Shown here: one piece after another, positions 25,161-32,682 of the stretch
How positions within the stretch are numbered: the stretch's first letter is position 1
Layout of the letters: each line of letters opens with the position of its first letter
DNA from: JAFGRU01 sp016934985
GTDB taxonomy: Bacteria > Desulfobacterota > Desulfuromonadia > Desulfuromonadales > JAAYDE01
DNA length: 64,000 nt
Assembly: GCA_963665045.2 (NCBI GenBank)
Contig: CAXXJQ010000009.1
Span: forward strand, 682,001 to 746,000
Direction: 5' to 3'
Program-made: the position numbers and the translations under genes
The notes under the pieces: model-generated
What the model saw: only the letters and a program-made list of their open reading frames with translations
Told to the model about the DNA's origin: nothing
Database searches by the model: none

Positions 25161-25202
25161 TTGAAAACTTCGAAAATGTAATGTATAGTTCGCATATTGC
25201 GA
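25161..25202 (+). promoter_or_regulatory. sigma-70 promoter with palindromic operator before the nucleotidyltransferase gene
   Basis: TTGAAA (25161-25166) and TATAGT (25184-25189) are 17 bases apart, close to the sigma-70 consensus. Immediately downstream, TCGCA (25190-25194) and TGCGA (25198-25202) form a palindrome covering the expected start of transcription. This is where a repressor, perhaps the winged-helix partner or the complex, would bind. The gene starts 14 bases further on without a Shine-Dalgarno site. Confidence 0.6.
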
Positions 25203-25215
25203 GCGATAACAAACA

Positions 25216-25815
25216 ATGTCCTATCCATACGAACAATTTAATAGAGCGCTACAGTTGCTGAACGGCCGTTTGGTTGTTGCTGAAGCCCCAAGTTATAATT
25301 TGGTGGTTTGTGGTGGAGCAGCTTTAATTGCCACGGAGCTTATGGATCGTGCCACCAGGGACGTCGATATCGTGGCGATGGCGGACGACAGGGGCGAATT
25401 AATCGATCCTGAGCCTCTTCCCGCCCCATTGATAAAAGCAGCTCGGGAGGTAGCAGAGGATTTGCGTCTTCCGGAAAATTGGTTGAATAATGGCCCCAGC
25501 AGTGGTGAGGGCGGGATATTCCGTTTGGGGCTTCCACAAGGTTTTGCCAATCGTTTGCAATGGAGAAAGTTCGGTGAGAAGTTGACCGTTGCCTTTATCA
25601 GCCGGATCGATCAGATATTTTTCAAACTCTATGCAGCCGTTGACCAGTTCGGCAGCTACCATGCGACAGACCTTCAGGCGCTGAAGCCGACAGATGATGA
25701 ATTGCTGGCGGCAGTGGCCTGGACCAGAACCCATGATCCCTCACCAGGATACATGGAAAGCCTCAAAATGTTTTTCAGGGAGTTTGGTTATGGGCACCTT
25801 ATTGACCGAATTTAA
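25216..25815 (+). CDS. nucleotidyltransferase-fold protein (DUF6036-like), possible toxin
   Basis: This 199-residue protein carries the minimal nucleotidyltransferase core: CGGAALIATELMDR (residues 33-46) and, a little later, TRDVDIV with the paired aspartates. After that comes a helical region (RIDQIFFKLYAAVDQ, then TDLQAL with further acidic residues). This resembles DUF6036/AbiEii-like proteins, which in known cases act as toxins that modify tRNA or other targets with nucleotides. The following gene overlaps by 26 bases and encodes a predicted DNA-binding protein. The order, nuclease-like enzyme first and regulator second, is opposite to AbiE. Function is inferred; the NTase fold is fairly sure. 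Confidence 0.72.
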   Translation: MSYPYEQFNRALQLLNGRLVVAEAPSYNLVVCGGAALIATELMDRATRDVDIVAMADDRGELIDPEPLPAPLIKAAREVAEDLRLPENWLNNGPSSGEGGIFRLGLPQGFANRLQWRKFGEKLTVAFISRIDQIFFKLYAAVDQFGSYHATDLQALKPTDDELLAAVAWTRTHDPSPGYMESLKMFFREFGYGHLIDRI

Positions 25816-26806
25816 AGAAAAAATCCTCGAAAAACTTCTCGATCTTTTGTGGCGCCAATGGTCAGCAATTGGTGTTTCCGGGTACAGCAAGGTTGAAGAG
25901 TCAAGGGTGATTGATCCGGAAGCTCTCTTGCTTCTAACCTTGACCGTTGCCCGCTATGATGCTCGCCTGTTTGACGAAGTTCTGGATTGGTTGGGTGTCA
26001 ATGGGGATTTTATAAACGTCCAGCGCCTCCAGAATCTGATTAAACAAGCTGATTTTCAGGCCAAAGCGGAACTCAGCGCCGTCGCTGAAATACTGGGCCA
26101 AAAATCGTCTGTAGCACAGAAATGGAAAAAACTCGCTGATCAAAATTATCTGGAAAAGGAAACGGCCCTTTTTTTCATGAAAGATGGGCGTCCGATGCCG
26201 ACCCCAAAAGAGTGCGATAAATTTTTTCGGCGTCATGGGTTGCTGCGGCCGGTTTTCAAAAAACGGAGCCTCGCTCAACCTTTTCCGAAAGAAGGGATGC
26301 CCTCCTTGCTGTTGCGCCTACGGGCCTTGTTCGGCGTGAACCTCCGCTGTGAAATTTTCTGTGTTCTTGGGGCGGTGGATGAAATACATCCATCCCTTGT
26401 CGCCAAGCTGATTGGCCAGGGGCCACGTTCAACACAAAATGTCCTGGCGGAAATGGTCCGATCCGGCGCGGTCCAGGTGAGGACAAGTGCCCGTGAAAAA
26501 ATATATGCCCTTGTTCCCGGCAAGCTTGACAAATTATTGCGACCCGATGGTTGGACGCCTTGGGTGAACTCTATCCACTTGTTTCGTGCCCTCGAAATTC
26601 TTTGGTTTGGTGTATCCAGCTCAAGACTGGAGACATTTGATCCATTGGTGGTGGCATCGGAATGGCGCAGGCTGGCAAGGGAGCTGAAGCCGTTGCTGGG
26701 GGCCTCCGGAATGGGTCAACCTTTGCGGGAAGATGCATTATTCCCAGGTGAAAAGTATTTCGAGATTTTTGTGGAAGATATCAACCGGGTTTTAGCGAAA
26801 GTTTAG
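25790..26806 (+). CDS. winged-helix-containing partner of the nucleotidyltransferase, function unknown
   Basis: The 338-residue product is helical and soluble. The N-terminal third contains LTLTVARYDARLFDEVLDWL and AVAEILGQKSSVAQKWKKLADQ. The middle (about 205-270) reads as a winged helix (FCVLGAVDEIHPSLVAKLI, STQNVLAEMVRSGAVQV, then a strand pair KIYALV). ATG at 25790 has GGGAG 7 bases upstream and overlaps the nucleotidyltransferase gene by 26 bases, so the two are coupled. It may be the antitoxin and autoregulator, as AbiEi is in AbiE, although I see no sequence likeness strong enough to say so. A strong terminator lies behind it. Confidence 0.6.
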   Translation: MGTLLTEFKEKILEKLLDLLWRQWSAIGVSGYSKVEESRVIDPEALLLLTLTVARYDARLFDEVLDWLGVNGDFINVQRLQNLIKQADFQAKAELSAVAEILGQKSSVAQKWKKLADQNYLEKETALFFMKDGRPMPTPKECDKFFRRHGLLRPVFKKRSLAQPFPKEGMPSLLLRLRALFGVNLRCEIFCVLGAVDEIHPSLVAKLIGQGPRSTQNVLAEMVRSGAVQVRTSAREKIYALVPGKLDKLLRPDGWTPWVNSIHLFRALEILWFGVSSSRLETFDPLVVASEWRRLARELKPLLGASGMGQPLREDALFPGEKYFEIFVEDINRVLAKV

Positions 26807-26906
26807 TGCTCCAAAGTTGGTTCGCTGTATTGTTTTGAGGAGGTTGTGAATAATTTTTTGTGTCGTGAAAGCATTTAAGGCAAAAAATGAATGCACCTAA
26901 GTTTAT

Positions 26907-26935
26907 GCCCCGGGCTAGTTGGCCCGGGGCTTTTT
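26907..26935 (+). terminator. terminator behind the nucleotidyltransferase/winged-helix pair
   Basis: GCCCCGGGC (26907-26915) pairs perfectly with GCCCGGGGC (26922-26930) around a 6-base loop, followed by TTTTT. It contains a CCCGGG site. Confidence 0.92.
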
Positions 26936-27137
26936 GTTTCAGGTTTGGTGGAGAAAGTGCTTTCCTCTATCTTGTTAATTTCTAATCATTTTCTGGACAT
27001 TGTGATTGCGAATTCATAACATGTTTTTCAATAATATTTTTTTGGCGAATTGGAATTTTCTCGCGGAAAAGAGAGCCGGGCTATTTTGGTGCTGAATTTG
27101 TGAAGAAAAATCTGTCCCTTTTTTGGCTTGTCCAACC

Positions 27138-27245
27138 CTGCACAGCGACACCTCACGGCCTTTCGACAAACCCAAAACCGGACGAATCGCCGTGAAAGTG
27201 ATCAATCATCTGAGCGATGAGGTGATGAAAGTTTATCAGATTTAG
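27138..27245 (+). pseudogene. C-terminal relic, possibly of a DNA methyltransferase or helicase-type gene
   Basis: A frame of 36 codons ends at TAG 27243-27245 and reads SRPFDKPKTGRIAVKVINHL then SDEVMKVYQI. This pattern recalls the last residues of adenine-specific methylases and related proteins in mobile DNA, which end in a similar AVKVINxxGDEVxKV stretch. Nothing upstream in frame looks like the rest of such a gene. I take it as the tail of a deleted gene left in front of the IetAS pair. The rest of the stretch from 26936 to 27312 shows no other gene. Confidence 0.4.
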
Positions 27246-27269
27246 AGTATAGTAATGATCATACAATGA

Positions 27270-27282
27270 CGGAATATTTCCG
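27270..27282. promoter_or_regulatory. small palindrome upstream of the IetA-like gene
   Basis: CGGAA (27270-27274) and TTCCG (27278-27282) are separated by TAT, 31 bases before the start codon. It could be an operator or part of a leader; evidence is symmetry alone. Confidence 0.25.
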
Positions 27283-27312
27283 GGTTTTACATATTTATTC
27301 AGGGGATTAACC

Positions 27313-28308
27313 ATGGCCAGGGCAGACCAGTTAAAAGCATTGCTGCAATCACATAGCGAGGGGGACGACCAGCGTTTTTACTCGGTGGCTATGCAGGTTG
27401 CTGCCCATGAGGCGAAACAGGGACACGGAAAGCTGGCAGAAGAGTTGCGGGCGCTGATAGACAAGGCCAAAAAAGCGCTCGGTTCCCGGCAAAGCGATCC
27501 GCATCCCATACCCATAGGCCGTCCCCGTGGAGAACTTGCCGGGCTGTTAACTGTAACCTATCCCCGGCTACGCCTGACCGACATGGTTCTGGACGATAAA
27601 CTTGCCAGACAAATCAAAAAGGTCATCCGTGAACAACGCCATGCGTCCGAACTTTTGCCCCACGGGCTGTCACCCACAAGAAAGCTGCTGTTGGTCGGGC
27701 CACCCGGTACCGGCAAAACCATGTCAGCTTCTATACTCGCCGGCGAACTGGGTTACCCTCTGTGTCAGATTCGCCTTGATGGTCTGTTGACCAAATATAT
27801 GGGAGAGACAGCCGCCAAGCTTCGCCAGATTTTTGATGCCACAACCCACACCCGAGGTGTCTATTTTTTTGATGAATTCGACGCCATAGGTTCGCAAAGA
27901 GGGCTTATCAACGATGTCGGCGAGATTCGCCGGGTGTTGAACAGCTTCCTGATCATGATCGAACAAGACACTTCGCACAGCCTTATAATTGCTGCGACCA
28001 ACCATCCCGGTATCCTGGATCATGCTCTTTTCCGCCGGTTTGATGATGTGCTGCACTATTACCTGCCGGACAAAAAACATATCGTTGCGCTTCTGAAGGC
28101 CAGGCTGTCACAGGCCGCGACTGACATATTCTGGGAGCGCCTGGCGGATCAGGCAGAGGGACTGAGTTGCGCTGAAATCACCCGTGCCGGTGAAGAAGCC
28201 TTAAAACATATGCTCATCAATAAAGAACCTCATATCACCGAAGCCACTGTCAGAGACATGCTTATTGAACGGAAAGATATGAAAGAACGATTGTTGCAGC
28301 AAGGATAA
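27313..28308 (+). CDS. ietA: AAA ATPase, IetA-like component of an IetAS defence pair
   Basis: This 331-residue AAA protein has Walker A GPPGTGKTM at about residues 129-137, Walker B VYFFDEFDAIG at about 183-193, and sensor-1 IAATNHP. An arginine-finger region reads DHALFRRFDD. It sits one base-overlap upstream of a large subtilisin-like protease gene (shared ATG/TAATG junction). The pair AAA ATPase plus S8 protease is the IetAS module, first described for plasmid incompatibility in Agrobacterium and later as an antiphage system. The ATPase presumably recognises a target and delivers it to, or switches on, the protease. AGGGGA precedes the ATG. Confidence 0.82.
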   Translation: MARADQLKALLQSHSEGDDQRFYSVAMQVAAHEAKQGHGKLAEELRALIDKAKKALGSRQSDPHPIPIGRPRGELAGLLTVTYPRLRLTDMVLDDKLARQIKKVIREQRHASELLPHGLSPTRKLLLVGPPGTGKTMSASILAGELGYPLCQIRLDGLLTKYMGETAAKLRQIFDATTHTRGVYFFDEFDAIGSQRGLINDVGEIRRVLNSFLIMIEQDTSHSLIIAATNHPGILDHALFRRFDDVLHYYLPDKKHIVALLKARLSQAATDIFWERLADQAEGLSCAEITRAGEEALKHMLINKEPHITEATVRDMLIERKDMKERLLQQG

Positions 28309-30821
28309 TGGCAGAAAATAACCGACCTAAAAAATCTCATTTCTTATTGGGGAACCTGGCCGAGCCGGAGCCATTTCGTCCCCCGCCAAGACTTATTCCC
28401 CCTGATGCCATACCCACCCGTGATCGGCAGTCTCATGGCCGTCATTTACGCACCCAGGTCGAACAGCTTCACCCTGATTTTCAGGCAGCCAAAGAGGCTC
28501 AACAAGCAGCCGGCCTTGACCCGGACGGTTTTGGACTGCGGCTTGAGTTTGAATCCTTTGACGATATTGAACTGGCCTTTGAATCTCTGGCCCGTGAACG
28601 CTCGGGGATTGAACTGCTTAATGTCCGGAAGGTTGGGGACACCACTTTTGCGACCGTCTTTGTCCCGGATGGAAAACTGGTTCATTTTGAGAAGCTCGTC
28701 ACCGATTACCTTGGTGAAAGGCGTGATAAAAGTGGAAATCTGCGGGATAATTCCACCCTGGTCAACACCATTAAAGAAATTCGTGCTGCCAGTCTTCGGG
28801 GGCTTTGGACAGACGATGAATCAGAGTTCCCGCAGCAAGATAATGAAGAGTTCTGGTGGGAAGTCTGGCTACCGGTCAGGAAAGACCGCAAAAATGTTAT
28901 AAAGACTTTTCGTATGCTGGCAGAAGGGCAGGAGATCAGGCTATCTGCATCCATGCTGGAATTTCCTGAGAGAACGGTTTTGCTGGCACACGCCTCCAGA
29001 AAAAAAATGCAGCAGTCCATGATGGCTCTGAACGCCATAGCAGAACTCCGCCGAGCCAAAGAGACGGCGGAGTTTTTTGATTCACAACCGCAGGCGGAGC
29101 AAGCGAAATGGGTTAAAGACCTGTTGGAGCGTTGTGAATATACGGCTGAAGGCCAAGATGTTTCTCACGTCTGTCTGCTTGATACCGGAGTAAACAATGG
29201 CCACCCGCTCATTTCCCCTGCACTTGACCATACCGATCTTCATACGGTGGACCCATCCTGGGAATTGGACGACCAGGACGGCCACGGTACATCCATGGCA
29301 GGGTTGGCCTTGTTCGGCGATTTGATGGACCCCCTGGTGTCATCTTCGCCGGTTCACATCGGCCACAGACTTGAGTCTGTTAAACTTCTACCCCATGATA
29401 ACGATAACCAGGGAGACGGTGAGTTTCACGGCCACCTGACCCGTGAAGCGGTTTACCGAACCATAGTAACCGATGCTTTTCGTAAGCGTGTTTACGGAAT
29501 GGCTGTTTCGGCTCGTGATAACCGGGATCGTGGCCGGCCTTCGGCCTGGTCGGCCGCTGTAGACAGTCTTGCCGTGGATGCCGAGGAAGAGAACGAAACT
29601 CCCCGCCTGATGATCCTTTGTGCGGGCAACATTGATGATTTGAACGCCTGGCGAGATTATCCGGCTTCCAATTCCAGGGACGGCATTCACGATCCTGGGC
29701 AGGCCTGGAATGCCTTAACCGTTGGTGCATGTACCAATATTGTAGATATAGCAGAAGAGGATGCAGAAAACTATACGCCGGTCGCTCCAAAGGGAGGGCT
29801 GAGCCCTTTCAGCACAACCTCTTCAACCTGGCAGAATGACTGGCCCATAAAGCCGGATGTCGTGTTTGAAGGCGGCAACGCAGCAGAAGATGAACTCAGC
29901 CCTGTAACCATGCCCAGTCTCAGCCTGCTTTCCACCTATCACAAACCGCATGAACGCCTGCTAACCACCATGAACGCCACCAGCGCAGCCACAGCTCTTG
30001 CCTGCCGAATGGCGGCCCGGTTAATGGCGGCATATCCTCAACTCTGGCCGGAAACCACTCGGGCCTTGCTGGTTCATTCCGCTCAATGGACGGATGCCAT
30101 GCTTCAGAATTATCTTCCAACCGGGAAAAAGGCCAATAAAGGTGGTTACCTCCATCTAATCCGGCATTGCGGTTTTGGCGAGCCTGATCTTGATCGTGCC
30201 CTGTGGAGTGTTTCCAACTCACTGACCATGGTCATTGAAACCGATTTGTATCCCTTCAAAAAGGAAGCGCACAAGGATACAACATTGCGGGATATGAACC
30301 TGCATCGTCTTCCCTGGCCTATTGAAGCATTGGAAAGTCTCGGAGAACTCGACGTAGAGATGAGGGTAACGCTGTCCTATTTCATTGAGCCGAACCCTTC
30401 GGCGCGAGGAATCCGCTCCAGATACCGTTACGAGTCACACGGCCTGCGTTTTGATGTAAAAAGGCCCCATGAATCTATAAATGATTTTCGGGGGAGGATT
30501 AATTCTCAGGCGCTTGGCGATGATGACAGGAGTAAGAGCTCCGGCGATGGTTCACGGTGGCTTATCGGCCCCCAAAATCGCCATAAGGGTTCACTGCATT
30601 CCGATATTTGGGGAGGCCCTGCGGCCGAACTGGCCAGCCGGGGAGTGCTGGCTGTTTATCCTACTCTTGGTTGGTGGAAAACGCGAGTCGCACTGGCAAG
30701 GTATAACAAAGCGGCCCGTTATGCGCTTGTTGTCTCTATCCACGCGCCGGAAACCGAGGTGGATCTTTATGAGGCCGTGGAGAATCAAATCCAAACGACT
30801 ATTTCTGTTGGAACGACGTAA
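28308..30821 (+). CDS. ietS: S8 family (subtilisin-like) protease, IetS-like
   Basis: The 837-residue protein has an N-terminal extension of about 280 residues and then a subtilase domain. The catalytic triad is visible: Asp292 in CLLDTGVNNG, His326 in DGHGTSMAGL, and Ser559 in NATSAATALA. A beta-rich C-terminal part with EMRVTLSYFIEPNPSARGI (P-domain-like) follows. There is no signal peptide, so it acts in the cytoplasm, unlike degradative subtilases. It overlaps the ATPase gene by one base, and the next frame starts on its stop codon. The oxyanion region differs from the canonical GTSMA. The role in phage or plasmid exclusion is inferred from the family pair. Confidence 0.85.
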   Translation: MAENNRPKKSHFLLGNLAEPEPFRPPPRLIPPDAIPTRDRQSHGRHLRTQVEQLHPDFQAAKEAQQAAGLDPDGFGLRLEFESFDDIELAFESLARERSGIELLNVRKVGDTTFATVFVPDGKLVHFEKLVTDYLGERRDKSGNLRDNSTLVNTIKEIRAASLRGLWTDDESEFPQQDNEEFWWEVWLPVRKDRKNVIKTFRMLAEGQEIRLSASMLEFPERTVLLAHASRKKMQQSMMALNAIAELRRAKETAEFFDSQPQAEQAKWVKDLLERCEYTAEGQDVSHVCLLDTGVNNGHPLISPALDHTDLHTVDPSWELDDQDGHGTSMAGLALFGDLMDPLVSSSPVHIGHRLESVKLLPHDNDNQGDGEFHGHLTREAVYRTIVTDAFRKRVYGMAVSARDNRDRGRPSAWSAAVDSLAVDAEEENETPRLMILCAGNIDDLNAWRDYPASNSRDGIHDPGQAWNALTVGACTNIVDIAEEDAENYTPVAPKGGLSPFSTTSSTWQNDWPIKPDVVFEGGNAAEDELSPVTMPSLSLLSTYHKPHERLLTTMNATSAATALACRMAARLMAAYPQLWPETTRALLVHSAQWTDAMLQNYLPTGKKANKGGYLHLIRHCGFGEPDLDRALWSVSNSLTMVIETDLYPFKKEAHKDTTLRDMNLHRLPWPIEALESLGELDVEMRVTLSYFIEPNPSARGIRSRYRYESHGLRFDVKRPHESINDFRGRINSQALGDDDRSKSSGDGSRWLIGPQNRHKGSLHSDIWGGPAAELASRGVLAVYPTLGWWKTRVALARYNKAARYALVVSIHAPETEVDLYEAVENQIQTTISVGTT

Positions 30822-31144
30822 TGAACTTTCGCATTGCTGATACTTTCACAGACAGCCTCGCCAAGTTGACCGGAGAAGAACAAAAGGTTGTTAAAACCAC
30901 GGCCTTTGACCTGCAACTGAATCTGGCCAACCCCGGAATGAATTTTCACAACCTCAACGCTTGTTATTGGGAAAGTATATGCAATAAAGTGTTGTTTTTT
31001 GATGCGAGACGGTCCTTTAAAAATTGCCCCTTCCCCTCCAAATTCAATAACAAAGCCATTAGCAGCCCCGCCAAGTCATTGGTGGGGCTGCTTGCGTTTA
31101 CAAAAAAACTATCAGAAAAGCGGCCTGCAAAATTCATAGGATGA
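30821..31144 (+). pseudogene. truncated RelE-like N-terminus of a UvrD-type helicase gene
   Basis: The first 45 residues (MNFRIADTFTDSLAKLTGEE, then VVKTTAFDLQLN and NPGMNFHNL) match, from memory, the RelE/ParE-like N-terminal segment of long UvrD-family helicases. After that the frame continues into unrelated sequence (about 60 residues) and stops. The helicase domains are absent. The start overlaps the IetS stop (TAATG), so a third gene was once translationally coupled to the pair, or the insertion of the pair cut it. The tail shown here runs across a hairpin and is most likely not functional. An independent small RelE-like protein is less likely because the C-terminal half lacks the family pattern. 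Confidence 0.6.
31061..31092 (+). terminator. long hairpin, probable terminator of the IetAS locus
   Basis: AGCAGCCCCGCCAA (31061-31074) pairs with TTGGTGGGGCTGCT (31079-31092) in a 14-bp stem with one G-U pair and a 4-base loop. A full T-run is lacking (TGCGTTTA follows). Confidence 0.6.
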
Positions 31145-31173
31145 TTGACATGAACCCTGCATCAGACTAGACT
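31145..31173 (+). promoter_or_regulatory. sigma-70 promoter of the toxin-antitoxin pair
   Basis: A perfect -35 TTGACA (31145-31150) is followed after exactly 17 bases by TAGACT (31168-31173). Two CTAG words, 31166-31169 and 31175-31178, flank the -10 box and could be half-sites for the antitoxin. GGGAGG lies 4 bases before the ATG at 31200. Confidence 0.7.
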
Positions 31174-31199
31174 GACTAGCAGAATATGCGGGAGGTGCT

Positions 31200-31451
31200 A
31201 TGAAAACTACATGGAAATTACAGGACGCCAAAGCAAAATTCAGCCAGATTGTTGAGGATGCTTTGAAAATAGGCCCTCAGTTCGTGACGCGTAGAGGCCG
31301 GGACGCTGTGGTGGTGGTGTCGGTTGAAGAATACGAGCGGCTGGTTTCCCAAAAGCCGTCATTCAAAGAATTTCTTCTCAATTGCCCGAAACTCGATGAT
31401 GGTTTTGAGTTCGAGAGACAAAAAGATTATCCGCGGAGTATTGAATTTTGA
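31200..31451 (+). CDS. Phd/YefM family antitoxin
   Basis: This 83-residue protein has the family N-terminus WKLQDAKAKFSQIVEDALK, the strand pair FVTRRGRDAVVVVSVEEYERL, and an acidic/aromatic C-terminal tail that would wrap the toxin. It would bind its own promoter and neutralise the PIN toxin encoded by the next gene, whose TTG start overlaps this stop codon. GGGAGG is an excellent ribosome binding site, as expected for the more abundant antitoxin. Confidence 0.9.
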   Translation: MKTTWKLQDAKAKFSQIVEDALKIGPQFVTRRGRDAVVVVSVEEYERLVSQKPSFKEFLLNCPKLDDGFEFERQKDYPRSIEF

Positions 31452-31894
31452 ATTACCTTTTGGACACGTGCGTTATATCGGAACTGGTCAGGCCTGCCCC
31501 TGATGAAAAGGTTTTGGATTGGCTGGAGAATACGCCGAATGAGAGGTTGTATTTGAGCGTTGTTACCATAGGCGAGATACGTAAGGGATTGATCAAGCTT
31601 AAAGAATCGAAAAAGAAGACTGCTCTGACCAATTGGCTGAATATCCTGCTGGAAGATTACCAAAGCAGAATTTTCCCAATTGATTTGGCAGTTGCGGAAA
31701 ATTGGGGGAATATCCAGGGGCTTGCGGAAAAGAATGGGGCACCGATGGCATCCATTGACAGTCTGATCGCGGCTGTGGCTTATACCTATAACTTGACCCT
31801 GGTAACCAGGAATGTGAGTGATTTTGAGGCCACCAGACTGCCGATCCTCAATCCTTGGAATGATAGCAGTGGGGGCGGACCTGTAAGAATGTAA
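31448..31894 (+). CDS. PIN-domain toxin, VapC/FitB-like
   Basis: The 148-residue ribonuclease has the acidic residues of the PIN fold: LLDTCVISEL (Asp6), a Glu in VVTIGEIRKG, the Asp in SIDSLIAAVA, and TRNVSDFE near the end. Such toxins cut tRNA or rRNA. It starts with TTG overlapping the antitoxin stop by 4 bases (TTGA), which keeps its synthesis low and coupled. It looks intact, so the pair is probably active. Confidence 0.9.
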   Translation: MNYLLDTCVISELVRPAPDEKVLDWLENTPNERLYLSVVTIGEIRKGLIKLKESKKKTALTNWLNILLEDYQSRIFPIDLAVAENWGNIQGLAEKNGAPMASIDSLIAAVAYTYNLTLVTRNVSDFEATRLPILNPWNDSSGGGPVRM

Positions 31895-31954
31895 AAAACG
31901 TAGTTTCCGGGACAGAACGCTGAACTTTTTCCTGGTCTTTGGGGGGTATGAAAA

Positions 31955-32161
31955 GTGGATCAGGTTAATGCAATAGTTAAAATGACGAAACCAAAAGTTA
32001 TCAAAAACGAAACAGAATACGAGGCAACTCTTGAACGCATAGACCAACTGATGGATGCGGAACCTGGTACAGCCGAGTTCGATGAACTTGAGCTTTTAGC
32101 TATGCGGGTTGATATATATGAAAATGAAGTCCATCCGGTTGAACTTCCCTCCCCTTTGTAA
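31955..32161 (+). pseudogene. HigA-like antitoxin, N-terminal fragment
   Basis: The 68-residue frame has the opening of HigA/COG5499 antitoxins (KPKVIKNETEYEATLERIDQL, DAEPGTAEFDELELLAMRVD, then ENEVHPVE). It stops before the helix-turn-helix domain that should follow. GGGGGG lies 8 bases upstream of a GTG at 31955; the family start would be the ATG at 31982. Together with the metallopeptidase fragment downstream it makes up the two ends of one former gene. Confidence 0.65.
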
Positions 32162-32181
32162 ACAATCCTCTTTCGTATTGA

Positions 32182-32661
32182 TCAAGCCGGTTAAAATATC
32201 TGGATAAATACCCTCCTCTGCCCCCCACCCATCTGGACGGCGCGGCGATCCGCATGCCTGACGGTGCGCCTCTCATCGCTTTGACCCTCCGCTACGACAG
32301 GCTGGACAACTTCTGGTTTACCCTCTGTCATGAATTAGCGCATATCGCCTTGCATTTTGATGGTGAGGAAAGCGTGGCCTTTTTTGATGACCTTGAGCAA
32401 AATGAAGTCGATGCCATTGAAACTGACGCTGACCGGTGGGCAACTGAGGCGCTGATCCCCTCGGAAGTATGGCAAGCATTTGATCTTTGCCTAAACCCTG
32501 ATCTGGCCCAAATTAACGCTTTTGCCGCGGCCCTTCGGATCAGCCCGGCAATCCCAGCAGGGAGGGTCAGGAGAGAGACGGGTAATTACAAACTTTTCGG
32601 AAAGTTTGTGGCCAAGCAAAAAGTGCGAAAATTTTGGGGGATGTCAGCGGGCCGTAATTAA
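32182..32661 (+). pseudogene. ImmA/IrrE metallopeptidase, C-terminal fragment
   Basis: The open frame encodes an ImmA/IrrE-type zinc peptidase domain with CHELAHIALH (the HExxH motif) and a downstream acidic ligand region (TDADRWATEALIP). It stays open upstream of the ATG at 32254 (PPTHLDGAAIRMPDG, also family-like) to a stop at 32179. The N-terminal HTH half of such antitoxin-peptidase fusions is missing and the leftover HigA-like N-terminus lies just before. An internal deletion, not a frameshift, best explains the gap. The peptidase core itself could still fold if expressed. Confidence 0.65.
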
Positions 32662-32682
32662 CCGGGCGACGTGGATGATTTT

